Part shown: piece after piece, positions 6,981 to 14,416 of the stretch | Position numbering within the stretch: the stretch's first letter is position 1 | Layout: each line of letters starts with the position of its first letter | NCBI GenBank assembly: GCA_964352405.1 | Contig: CAYGRY010000049.1 | Coordinates: 1 to 22,409, forward strand | Source of the DNA: UBA4207 sp964352405 | GTDB taxonomy: Bacteria > Bdellovibrionota > Bacteriovoracia > Bacteriovoracales > Bacteriovoracaceae | Length of the DNA: 22,409 nt | Direction: 5' to 3' | Notes under the pieces: model-generated | What the model was told of the DNA's origin: nothing | Databases searched by the model: none | What the model saw: only the letters and a program-made list of their open reading frames with translations | Position numbers and translations under genes: made by a program

Positions 6981-7448
6981 ATGACCATACATCTTATAAA
7001 AATGACAGATTCAGAATATGTAAAGTTCATCGAACGAAGTATTCCGGACTATGCAAAAGATAAAGAGCAATCAGATAATCTAACTGAGCAAGAAGCCTTA
7101 GACTTAGCTCATAAACAATTTGAAGAACTTCTTCCTCAAGGCATCAATACTCCAAAGCATTTTTTCTTCTCGATCGTTGATAACGAATCAAAGCAAAGCA
7201 TTGGCGATGTCTGGTTAGCTGATAGATCAATGAAAGGATCCCTCTATATTTTTGATCTTTTTCTTGCCCCACAGGCGAGAGGAAAAGGTTTAGGAAAACT
7301 TGTGATGTCTGAGTTAGAAGTCGAAACAAAGAAGCTAAGCTTTAATGCCTTACGCTTACACGTCTTTGGGCACAATACCGTAGCCAGAAGGCTTTATGAA
7401 AGCTCTGGCTACATCACAACAAACATTCACATGCTTAAAGAGTTTTAG
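6981..7448 (+). CDS. GNAT-family N-acetyltransferase
   Basis: This 155-residue protein ends in a typical GNAT fold. The acetyl-CoA pyrophosphate loop is in FLAPQARGKGLGKLVMSEL (about residues 94-112, R-G-K-G-L-G), followed by the LRLHVFGHNTVARRLYESSGY strand-helix of motif B (given from residue 121 on). The N-terminal half with ERSIPDYAKDK and ELLPQGINTP is the pattern of a small-molecule GNAT subfamily; the substrate is unknown. The ATG at 6981 is preferred, though a TTG at 6975 and an ATG at 7002 are in frame. None has a Shine-Dalgarno, and the start lies only 17 bases after a strong terminator, so expression probably depends on read-through or an internal signal. The stop overlaps the convergent metG-like gene by 4 bp. 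Confidence 0.88.
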   Translation: MTIHLIKMTDSEYVKFIERSIPDYAKDKEQSDNLTEQEALDLAHKQFEELLPQGINTPKHFFFSIVDNESKQSIGDVWLADRSMKGSLYIFDLFLAPQARGKGLGKLVMSELEVETKKLSFNALRLHVFGHNTVARRLYESSGYITTNIHMLKEF

Positions 7449-9367
7449 ACCTTAGGGAAGAACTCATTTTGTTCATTAATCTTGTGTTCAAAGGGAAAGG
7501 GTTTATTGAACTCGTCCACGCTGTAAACATCGGGCCCTAAATTAAGAGACAGTCTTAGTCTTTCCATGGTTTGTGGAGCAAAGGGATGAAGCATAATAAG
7601 AACGTTCTTTAAAATATAGAAGCACGAGTAGAGAGCATCTTGACGCTCTTTAAGATCATGTCTGTCATCATGAGGCTTATACTGATTGAAAAGTCCATTC
7701 ACGATACGAGCGTAGTTTTCTATTAAAAAGAGTAGTTTTGAATACTCAGCTTTTTCCATGGCCTTGCAGTAGGCTTGGACTATTTTAAAGGTTTCTTTTT
7801 GCACTTTCTCTAGCACTTCACCTTTAGGAACAACACCGTTGAATTTTGAATGAACTGCAGAGATAGGTTTTTCAAAGGATGCATTGAGTGGTCCTGCCAA
7901 AAACTCATTTCTTTGTTTGAAAGTTTCAAAGTCAAAATTAGACGACTTCTCACTTAAACTTAGCAAGGCCAAGAAGTATCGAACTTGATCAGGGGAGTAA
8001 CCCATTTCATCGACGAGTTGGTCAGCAGTGTAGAAATTTCCTGTCGACTTACTCATCTTTTGGCCATCAATTTGAAGATGAAAGCAGCTAAAGATATCCG
8101 TCAATTGAAGATCGCCTTGTTTTGGTAATGTGTGCTTGTCTTTATTGATTCCAAGCCACATTGCTCCTTGCATGAGCACGTAAAAATAGACGTTATCTTG
8201 TCCTAGGAATTGATAAACGTTAGCTTCGCTATCATTCCAATACTTTTTATAATCTTCTTCTGGTAAGCCCTTTTTCTTAAGAGCGACTTTGGTAAATGAA
8301 ATCGGCGCAATTAAAGATTCAGGCCAAACATAGAGAGATTTTCCTTTCATGGCAGGATCGATACTTTCTGGAACAGGAATACCCCAAGCTACATCTCTTG
8401 TGATAGAGCGGTGGGCCCAGGCATCGACTAATTCTGATTCAATACCATTTGATTGAAGTATCTCTTTTGCTTTGGCAAGATCATCTAAACTATCAAATTG
8501 AGCGACAATTTTTTTTCCTGGAGCATAACGACTCTTAAGATTAGGTAATGAATCTTTTAATTCCTTAAATTTTTCTTCATTGGTATTATCAAAAATAATA
8601 GAAGGTGAAACAGTCGGTAGAACTTCACTGATAATATTTTTACGCCAAGTTTTCTGCTTACTTTCGATCCACTCTTTGAGCGTGTCGCTGACTTGCCACA
8701 TATCAAGCCACCAGTGTTCCGTTTCTTTTAGAACTGGCGTGGCATCGCTAATCGCACTTTTAGGCTCTTTAAGGGCCTTAGGTTCGTACTGTGTGCCACA
8801 TTTTTCACATTCATCGCTATAAGCTTTTTGATTATCACAATGGGAATTAGGGCATGTGCCGTAAACGTAACGATCAGGTAAGAAAAGATTCATCTGTGGA
8901 TCAAACCACTGCTCACTCGATTTTTTAGAGAGCATCTTATTATCATAAAGTTTGGTAAGAAATTCTTGGCAAAGATTTTTATGAGCTTCATAATTTTCGA
9001 CGCGAGAAGTTCCTGTATAAACATCTAGTCCAATAGAGTATTTCTCCATTGTCTTTGTTTGTTTGCTATGGATTTCGTCAATAAACTCTCTGGTCGACTT
9101 GCCTTGAGTTTTGGCAGCGACTTCTGACGTTGATCCGTGATCATCTGTGCCACAAACAAATAAGACATTGTCTGCACCAATTAGCATACGAAGCCAACGA
9201 GCATAAATATCAGAAGGGACATGAGCGCCGGCCAAGTGACCTAAGTGAAGTGGTCCATTGGCATAAGGCATACCAGCAGTAACAACAGCTTTTTTAGGGC
9301 GCTTTAAGCGCGCCAGAACGCTTGGAATATCTTGTTTGGGCTTATGGGGATTATGCTCGCTCATCAA
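7445..9367 (-). CDS. metG: Methionyl-tRNA synthetase (MetG) family class I synthetase, divergent
   Basis: This 640-residue protein has class I synthetase architecture of the MetRS type. It has the HLGH signature (residues 41-44), a zinc knuckle with Cys172, Cys177, Cys187 and Cys190, the ITRDVAWGIPVP segment (322-333), KMSKS at 437-441, and a helical anticodon-binding domain. MetRS charges tRNA-Met. It has no C-terminal EMAP-like domain. Two things are odd. About 60 extra residues (roughly 251-316) lie before ITRD. Several positions known to contact methionine or the CAU anticodon also differ from E. coli MetRS in a by-eye alignment: VWLDAPIGY is VWPESLIAP, YFH is YFY (396), and the anticodon-contact Trp of PW is His566. 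It may be the cell's MetRS or a paralogue with another role. The start is ATG 9367, or the adjacent ATG 9364. Confidence 0.8.
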   Translation of the reverse strand: MMSEHNPHKPKQDIPSVLARLKRPKKAVVTAGMPYANGPLHLGHLAGAHVPSDIYARWLRMLIGADNVLFVCGTDDHGSTSEVAAKTQGKSTREFIDEIHSKQTKTMEKYSIGLDVYTGTSRVENYEAHKNLCQEFLTKLYDNKMLSKKSSEQWFDPQMNLFLPDRYVYGTCPNSHCDNQKAYSDECEKCGTQYEPKALKEPKSAISDATPVLKETEHWWLDMWQVSDTLKEWIESKQKTWRKNIISEVLPTVSPSIIFDNTNEEKFKELKDSLPNLKSRYAPGKKIVAQFDSLDDLAKAKEILQSNGIESELVDAWAHRSITRDVAWGIPVPESIDPAMKGKSLYVWPESLIAPISFTKVALKKKGLPEEDYKKYWNDSEANVYQFLGQDNVYFYVLMQGAMWLGINKDKHTLPKQGDLQLTDIFSCFHLQIDGQKMSKSTGNFYTADQLVDEMGYSPDQVRYFLALLSLSEKSSNFDFETFKQRNEFLAGPLNASFEKPISAVHSKFNGVVPKGEVLEKVQKETFKIVQAYCKAMEKAEYSKLLFLIENYARIVNGLFNQYKPHDDRHDLKERQDALYSCFYILKNVLIMLHPFAPQTMERLRLSLNLGPDVYSVDEFNKPFPFEHKINEQNEFFPKV

Positions 9368-9436
9368 TTACTTCTCTTGTGGATTTGATAGGACCACAAT
9401 AGTGTAATTTTAATACGTTAGCAAGATATAGCTTAA

Positions 9437-9898
9437 TTAAAGCTTACAAGTTTTTGAGAGTTTTGTTGCTGATTTCAAGCTGATAGAGACTGCCTTTTTA
9501 TCCTTACAATCTATCATCGCCTGTAGAGGACTTTTAGGACTTTCATTATCAGTACCTAAAAGCATACGAAGCTGTGGATTTGAAAAGGCACAGTATTGAT
9601 TCAAATATTCTTCATCATCATAAACCGGAGGACTAATAAAAGTTTCTTCTTTCTTATTTTGGGGACAATACAGCACATAGTAACAATCTTGATTTTCAGC
9701 ACCTTCAAAACGCTGGCAACCTTTTTCTAGAAAAACGACCTGAGCGCTATAGAGCTTCTTATTACTTTTCCATTCTAAAGCGCAATCTTTAGAAGAGTCA
9801 TAGCCTTGAAAATCGCTTAAATTAAATCTTTTAGAGCATTCATTGGCGAAGAGATTGGTTGATAACAGTAGAGCTAAACTAAGTAATAAAAACTTCAT
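9437..9898 (-). CDS. Small secreted Cys-rich protein of unknown function
   Basis: I do not recognise this 153-residue protein. It begins with a clean signal peptide (MKFLLLSLALLLSTNLFA, probable cleavage before NEC). The mature part has eight Cys in about 135 residues, suggesting disulphides in an oxidising compartment. It contains an acidic VYDDEEYLNQYC segment and a CYYVLYCPQ strand. The gene starts at ATG 9898, nine bases after AAGGA, 12 bp downstream of the secreted cysteine-hydrolase-like gene, and is very likely in the same transcript. It could be a partner, chaperone or inhibitor of that enzyme, but nothing in the sequence proves it. Confidence 0.75.
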   Translation of the reverse strand: MKFLLLSLALLLSTNLFANECSKRFNLSDFQGYDSSKDCALEWKSNKKLYSAQVVFLEKGCQRFEGAENQDCYYVLYCPQNKKEETFISPPVYDDEEYLNQYCAFSNPQLRMLLGTDNESPKSPLQAMIDCKDKKAVSISLKSATKLSKTCKL

Positions 9899-9910
9899 TG
9901 TGCTTAGTCC

Positions 9911-10909
9911 TTAGCTTTTAAGATGAGCAGCATCAATGAAGCTCATATAACTAACATTCTCACAGCGATTCGATGTACCACGTGTGCCTTGATTACTAGA
10001 CCAATAACAAACTTTTGAGATTTGTTCAGGACTTTCAGGATTGTAAGTACTTCCTGATGATGTTTCAAAATGAGAGAAGATCACTGAGTGACCTGTTCCA
10101 CCTTTGGTTTGATCTCTTTGTAAAAGAATCGGATCACTTTTTCTTGGAAATCCTTGGGCAAAATCATTTTGTAGTTTTGAACTTCGCGAACTTGCATTGC
10201 CGCTTAGTCGAATTCTTCTAGCATCGCCTAAATCATACTCTTGCATAAACGCTTGAAGACCATTTGGTCCAACGAATAGTCGATAAGCCGCAGGAAAAGG
10301 TGTGCGACAAGTGAAACGATTTTGAATTGAAGACCAATCGGAGCGAGACTTAGCAATTTGAATCATGGCGAGATAACTTGCAGTTGAACAATTTGAGACG
10401 TGACATTTAGCAGAGTCTCTTACTGGTCTGTCATTCGCTAAGTCATCCATGGCCTGACAGATTTTATTCACATTGGTTTGATTAATTCTCAAAGAGTATT
10501 GGCAGTTTGGAGGAGGTTCACCAGTGATAGACCTGAAGAATTCGTCAGCATCAGTGAAGTCTGTTCCTATTTGAGCAAGATTTGTTTCTAGCTCATTCTT
10601 TGCTTCTTCAGCAATTCTTTGGTTTTCACTTGAAATTGTAATGACTGTATCTTCTGGTTTGATATGAACATTAGAACGATGTATACGTTCTTGTTCTTCA
10701 CCAATAGTTTTTTTTATTTGATCTTTTTTATTGTTTTCAGATTTTGCTACACAAACTGGAGCCGGTGGTATGACGGTTACGTTCGCTCTATATGGGTACT
10801 CTTCAGATATGGAGTAGTGAAGTAAAGGGTACTCAGCGGGAGTTAGCACAGTCGTTTGGGCGAAGGAGTTAAGTGCAAAGAAAAATGATAGGAGGACATA
10901 AAACTTCAT
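9911..10909 (-). CDS. Secreted protein, possible papain-like/CHAP-like cysteine hydrolase
   Basis: This 332-residue protein has a signal peptide (MKFYVLLSFFFALNSFA, before QTT). An acidic, probably helical linker follows (about residues 55-115). The C-terminal domain has the order and spacing of a papain-like Cys-His triad: SNCSTASYLA with Cys174 at the start of a helix, GGTGHSVIFSHF with His274 on a strand, and VCYWSSNQGTRG with a polar third position (Asn306). CHAP and NlpC/P60 peptidoglycan hydrolases share this order, but overall similarity is too low for a firm family call. An in-frame ATG at 10918 exists. I prefer 10909 because a perfect -10 box ends at 10917, exactly where a leaderless transcript would begin at 10909. 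The gene is followed by the small Cys-rich secreted protein. Confidence 0.65.
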   Translation of the reverse strand: MKFYVLLSFFFALNSFAQTTVLTPAEYPLLHYSISEEYPYRANVTVIPPAPVCVAKSENNKKDQIKKTIGEEQERIHRSNVHIKPEDTVITISSENQRIAEEAKNELETNLAQIGTDFTDADEFFRSITGEPPPNCQYSLRINQTNVNKICQAMDDLANDRPVRDSAKCHVSNCSTASYLAMIQIAKSRSDWSSIQNRFTCRTPFPAAYRLFVGPNGLQAFMQEYDLGDARRIRLSGNASSRSSKLQNDFAQGFPRKSDPILLQRDQTKGGTGHSVIFSHFETSSGSTYNPESPEQISKVCYWSSNQGTRGTSNRCENVSYMSFIDAAHLKS

Positions 10910-10916
10910 AGTTATC

Positions 10917-10922
10917 ATTATA
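10917..10922 (-). promoter_or_regulatory. Perfect -10 box overlapping the gene start, possible leaderless promoter
   Basis: TATAAT on the minus strand (10922-10917) overlaps the first candidate ATG (10918) and lies eight bases before ATG 10909. No Shine-Dalgarno precedes either ATG. A leaderless mRNA beginning at 10909 would explain both facts. No strong -35 box is seen. Confidence 0.35.
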
Positions 10923-11156
10923 GGAAATAATTGAAAATTAACCTAATAAGCAAAAAGCTCCACATAAAAACATTAGTAATTTCAATTGTTTAGCGGTGTT
11001 TTTTGAGGCAAGGATCTGCCAATTAATCTCGTCAAAAATAAAGAAAAGCAGAATTCGTTTAATTTATAGGCAGTAAGGCCCATATTGTTTAAAAGTTGTT
11101 CGATTTTAGCTATTCCTAGGCTCTAAGACTGGCCTTGATATTGCTTATCTAAAGGC

Positions 11157-12014
11157 ATGATAAATCTTATACTTTTTTTATCAGTTCTATTTATGACTTT
11201 TACTACTATGGCGAAATCTAATTCATTGGCCGATGGAATGAAACCCAAACGCTATATGAAAAGGTCTAAACCCATTCTTAATGTCGCCTTGGTTTATTAC
11301 GGAAGTGAATGGAGCCTTGATGACATTAAACGAATTGCACCTTTATTAAAAGAGCGTTACGACAAGTCTACTAATGGCTTAGTCAAATTGAATATCTCAC
11401 AAATGGGTGCTTTGCCTTATAAACACGATATCAGTCTCTATCCTGACTATCAGTACAACAACATTACTGACAAAGAACGACTTCAGCGTATGTGGTATTA
11501 CGACAATGTAGGCGGAAAGATTATTAACGAAGTTTATGAAGAAGTAGAAAAGTCTCAGATTGGTCAACATTATAAAAAACTCGATGCTCTGTTGGTTATT
11601 TCTGGTGCTCAGTATGAGGCCCTTGGGTTTGCCAACGGACGTGTTGCTATTACTGAACAACCAAGGGAAATTGCCTGGGGGTTGCCTGACGGTGGTCGCA
11701 CCGAGATTGTAAGCGATCAAAACTTAGTTGATGAGCTTATTCATGAACTTGGACATATTATGTTTCTAGGTCACACCTCAACAAAATGTATGAAACCAGA
11801 GCTCAGCTTGAGCGAAAGACAAGAGTGTTGTGATCAATCTCCTAATAAAAATGATGTCATGAGCTATTGTCGTGATAGAAGAGCGGTTGACACCAATTTC
11901 TTCTATGGCTTTGAAGCTTGTAACCTAGAAATGCTTGAGAAATTGGTCGTTCCGGCAATGCTTAAAGGCAAAAAATGGAATGTTAGTGGCAGGCTTAAAT
12001 GTGTTCTTGATTAA
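11157..12014 (+). CDS. Secreted zinc metalloprotease, metzincin-like
   Basis: This 285-residue protein has an N-terminal signal (to about residue 19, ...TTMA|KS). Its zinc site is DELIHELGHIMFLGHTS, with His196, Glu197, His200 and a third His206, which is the metzincin spacing HExxHxxxxxH; the usual Gly at position 8 is Phe. A possible Met-turn, NDVMSYC (Met235), lies 29 residues later. Two neighbouring Cys (CC, 224-225) and others suggest disulphides. The substrate is unknown; a secreted protease fits a predatory or scavenging lifestyle, which is inference. The upstream 238 bp is shared with the divergent cysteine-hydrolase-like gene. AAAGG lies just one base before the ATG, too close for a standard ribosome-binding site. 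I see no other signal in that gap. Confidence 0.8.
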   Translation: MINLILFLSVLFMTFTTMAKSNSLADGMKPKRYMKRSKPILNVALVYYGSEWSLDDIKRIAPLLKERYDKSTNGLVKLNISQMGALPYKHDISLYPDYQYNNITDKERLQRMWYYDNVGGKIINEVYEEVEKSQIGQHYKKLDALLVISGAQYEALGFANGRVAITEQPREIAWGLPDGGRTEIVSDQNLVDELIHELGHIMFLGHTSTKCMKPELSLSERQECCDQSPNKNDVMSYCRDRRAVDTNFFYGFEACNLEMLEKLVVPAMLKGKKWNVSGRLKCVLD

Positions 12015-12068
12015 GTTTTCCTTATTTGAGACAGTCAGCGAAATAATATATCCAACATTAGGTTATTC

Positions 12069-12977
12069 ATGAAAATCGGTATTCTTTCCAGAGGCCCTAA
12101 ACTTTACTCAACATCGAGGTTAGTGGAAGAAGCTAAACTCGCTGGTCATGAGGTTGAGGTGATTGATCCTACACGATGCTTTATGAATATCGCCTCAGGA
12201 AAACCTATCGTTCATTATAAGAAAAGAGATTTAGATTCTTTTGATGCTGTTATTCCAAGAATTGGAGCATCCATTACATTTTATGGAACAGCAGTACTTC
12301 GTCAATTTGAAATGAGCGGCGCTTATGCTGTTAATGAATCTGTAGCGATTTCAAGATCTAGAGATAAGCTTAGATCATTACAGATTATGTCAAAGCACGG
12401 TTTGGGTATGCCAATAACTGGCTTTGCTCACTCAACTCGTATGACCAATGATCTTATTAAAATGGTTGGTGGTGCTCCTTGTATTATTAAAATGCTAGAA
12501 GGAACTCAGGGGAAAGGAGTTGTTCTTGCTGAGAGTAATAAAGCAGCTGAAGGCGTTATCGATATGCTTCGTGGTCTTAATGCTCACTTTTTAGTTCAAG
12601 AGTTCATTAAGGAAGCAGGTGGAGCTGATATTCGTTGTTTTGTTGTCGGCGATAAAGTTATAGCTTCAATGATGAGACAGGGTGCTGAAGGTGAATACCG
12701 ATCTAATCTTCACCTTGGTGGTTCAGCAAAAGCAATATCGATCACTCCAGCTGAGCGAGCAGCCGCCATGAAGGCAGCAAAAGTTATGGGCTTAAACGTC
12801 GCGGGTGTTGATATCTTAAGATCAAAACGTGGACCACTTATTATGGAAGTGAATTCTTCACCAGGTCTTGAAGGTATTGAAAAATACACTGAAAAAAATG
12901 TTGCTTCATCTATTATTAAATATATTGAAAAAGCAGTGGCAGAGAAGAAAACAAACAAAACTAAAGGCAAAGGCTAG
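12069..12977 (+). CDS. rimK: RimK-type ATP-grasp ligase (ribosomal protein S6--L-glutamate ligase family)
   Basis: This 302-residue protein is full length for RimK. It has the N-terminal MKIGILSRGPKLYST strand and loop, the VIPRIGASITFYG block, the ATP-grasp segments IIKMLEGTQGKGV and FLVQEFIKEAGGADIRCFVV, and the C-terminal metal-binding EVNSSPGLEGIE. RimK uses ATP to add glutamates to the C-terminus of ribosomal protein S6 in E. coli; related enzymes modify other proteins or make small peptides. The next gene, an M14-type deacylase, begins at GTG 12977, overlapping the RimK stop codon by one base. A RimB-type protease gene lies just beyond, convergent. Together they suggest a reversible amino-acid modification system. 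Weak AGG upstream of ATG 12069. Confidence 0.93.
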   Translation: MKIGILSRGPKLYSTSRLVEEAKLAGHEVEVIDPTRCFMNIASGKPIVHYKKRDLDSFDAVIPRIGASITFYGTAVLRQFEMSGAYAVNESVAISRSRDKLRSLQIMSKHGLGMPITGFAHSTRMTNDLIKMVGGAPCIIKMLEGTQGKGVVLAESNKAAEGVIDMLRGLNAHFLVQEFIKEAGGADIRCFVVGDKVIASMMRQGAEGEYRSNLHLGGSAKAISITPAERAAAMKAAKVMGLNVAGVDILRSKRGPLIMEVNSSPGLEGIEKYTEKNVASSIIKYIEKAVAEKKTNKTKGKG

Positions 12978-13984
12978 TGCTTGAAAATTTAGTTATCGAT
13001 GGCCAAACGATTAAACCTGGCGAGAGAAAGAAGATTTTTTTAAGAATCGCTGCTCTTTATGACTACACCGATATAAGTATTCCTATTGAAGTTGTTCGCG
13101 GAAAAGTGGACGGCCCAACATTGTTTATCTCGGCGGCAATTCATGGCGATGAAATTAATGGTGTCGAAATTGTTAAACGAGTTTTAAAAAGAGTCTCGGT
13201 TGATAAACTTAGAGGGACTCTGATTGCCATTCCTATTGTGAATGTCTTTGGCTTTAATAACCTTTCAAGGTATTTGCCAGATAGAAGAGATTTAAATCGA
13301 TCATTTCCAGGTCAAAAAAATGGCTCGCTTGCTTCAAGACTGGCTTCAATTTTTATGAAAGAAATTGTTAATAAATGCACCCATGGAATTGATCTTCATA
13401 CTGGAGCAGTTCATAGAACTAACCTTCCCCAAATTAGAGCGTGTCTTGATAACACGACCACTAAGACTCTCGCCAAAGCATTTGGAGTCCCTGTTGTTAT
13501 TGATTCCTCTTTAAGAGATGGTTCATTACGTGAAGCAGCCAGAAGAAAAGGCATTCCCATGCTTTTATTTGAAGGTGGAGAAGCCTTACGTTTTGAAGAA
13601 AGTATCATTAGATCAGGTGTCAAAGGCTGTATCAGTACAATGAGAAGTATTGGTTTGCTTCCAAAGTTAAAACAAACAGAGTCAAAAGCTGAGCAAAAAA
13701 CTTTTATCGCTAACGATAGTTATTGGGTCAGAGCTCCTCACAGTGGCTCTTTTTTAGTTAACAAACATATTGGTGCTAGAGTTTATAAAGGCGATGTGCT
13801 TGCCAAGATCTCCGATCCATTTGGCGAAAGTATTCACCAAGTTGAAGCAGAGAAAGACGGTATTATTATCGGTATGACCAAAATACCCTTAGTAAGTTGT
13901 GGAGATGCTATGTTTCATATCGCAACGTTCACTAATGCAAAAAAAGTCCGTCAGGCGATCGAGCTTTACGACGAGCTTATTTAA
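12977..13984 (+). CDS. M14-type zinc deacylase/peptidase (succinylglutamate desuccinylase/aspartoacylase family)
   Basis: This 335-residue protein has the zinc and substrate residues of the AstE/AspA branch of M14 carboxypeptidases. They are His56 and Glu59 in AAIHGDEING, Arg and Asn in RRDLNRSFPG (103-112), His141 in GIDLHTG, and a late Glu in LLFEGGEALRFEE. The last ~100 residues form a second small domain with a lipoyl/biotinyl-like pattern (RAPHSGSFLV, ...GDVLAKISDPFG), common in this family. The family hydrolyses N-acyl or amide bonds of amino acids. Starting at GTG 12977 inside the rimK stop codon, it is translationally coupled to RimK. I infer it removes or processes what RimK adds, but small-molecule amide substrates are equally possible. 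It overlaps rimB by 8 bp at the 3' ends. Confidence 0.88.
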   Translation: MLENLVIDGQTIKPGERKKIFLRIAALYDYTDISIPIEVVRGKVDGPTLFISAAIHGDEINGVEIVKRVLKRVSVDKLRGTLIAIPIVNVFGFNNLSRYLPDRRDLNRSFPGQKNGSLASRLASIFMKEIVNKCTHGIDLHTGAVHRTNLPQIRACLDNTTTKTLAKAFGVPVVIDSSLRDGSLREAARRKGIPMLLFEGGEALRFEESIIRSGVKGCISTMRSIGLLPKLKQTESKAEQKTFIANDSYWVRAPHSGSFLVNKHIGARVYKGDVLAKISDPFGESIHQVEAEKDGIIIGMTKIPLVSCGDAMFHIATFTNAKKVRQAIELYDELI

Positions 13985-14408
13985 GTTTTTTAAGCGCTAA
14001 AAATGATTTAGCTGGATCAATTGTGAATCTTCCTTTCATCGCTTGTCTTCCAAAAAGCATTTGAAAACCCATTAAAGATCTATCTGTAAGAGTTAGTTGA
14101 ATGAGCCATTTTTCGCCAAATAAAACAGCGGTTGTTTCAATCACTGGTCTTCTTTCAGCCATTCCGTTTGATGATTTAATTGTTCTAAACTCTAGAACCT
14201 CATGATCAATTTTTTTTAGTTTGAGCTCGTCAGAAACTTCATGAACTATTTTACAACGTACGAACGTCTTTTTACCTTTTCTGTAAATTTCAATATCTTC
14301 GGCATGTAAGGATGATGTCGCTGCTCCAGAGTCTGTTTTCATTTTTAAAGACTTAATTCCAAGATCAGGCAGTGAAATATGTTCTTTCCATCCAATACAT
14401 TTCTTCAT
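13977..14408 (-). CDS. rimB: RimB-like retropepsin-fold protease (PF05618, 'ATP-dependent zinc protease' family)
   Basis: This 143-residue protein matches the RimB family. It opens GWKEHISLPDLGIKSLKMK, then has the aspartic-protease signature TDSGAATSSLHA with Asp26 as the candidate catalytic residue, an ERRPVIETT strand, and the C-terminal LFGRQAMKGRFTIDP block. In Pseudomonas, RimB works with RimK to trim poly-glutamate tails on ribosomal protein S6. The gene lies tail-to-tail with the rimK-M14 pair, supporting a shared role. It is 8 bp downstream of yaiI and probably part of a three-gene minus-strand transcript with yaiI and the MipA-like gene. The old family name is misleading: the fold suggests an aspartic protease, not a zinc enzyme. 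Confidence 0.88.
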   Translation of the reverse strand: MKKCIGWKEHISLPDLGIKSLKMKTDSGAATSSLHAEDIEIYRKGKKTFVRCKIVHEVSDELKLKKIDHEVLEFRTIKSSNGMAERRPVIETTAVLFGEKWLIQLTLTDRSLMGFQMLFGRQAMKGRFTIDPAKSFLALKKLK

Positions 14409-14416
14409 TGTTAACC

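Noticed and set aside
12026..12052. TTGAGA / TATATC as a rimK promoter
   Set aside because: The spacer is only 15 bp and both boxes are imperfect; rimK may use it, but I would not annotate it.
12710..12970. 86-codon minus-strand open frame inside rimK
   Set aside because: It is antisense to a fully conserved ATP-grasp domain and has no independent support.
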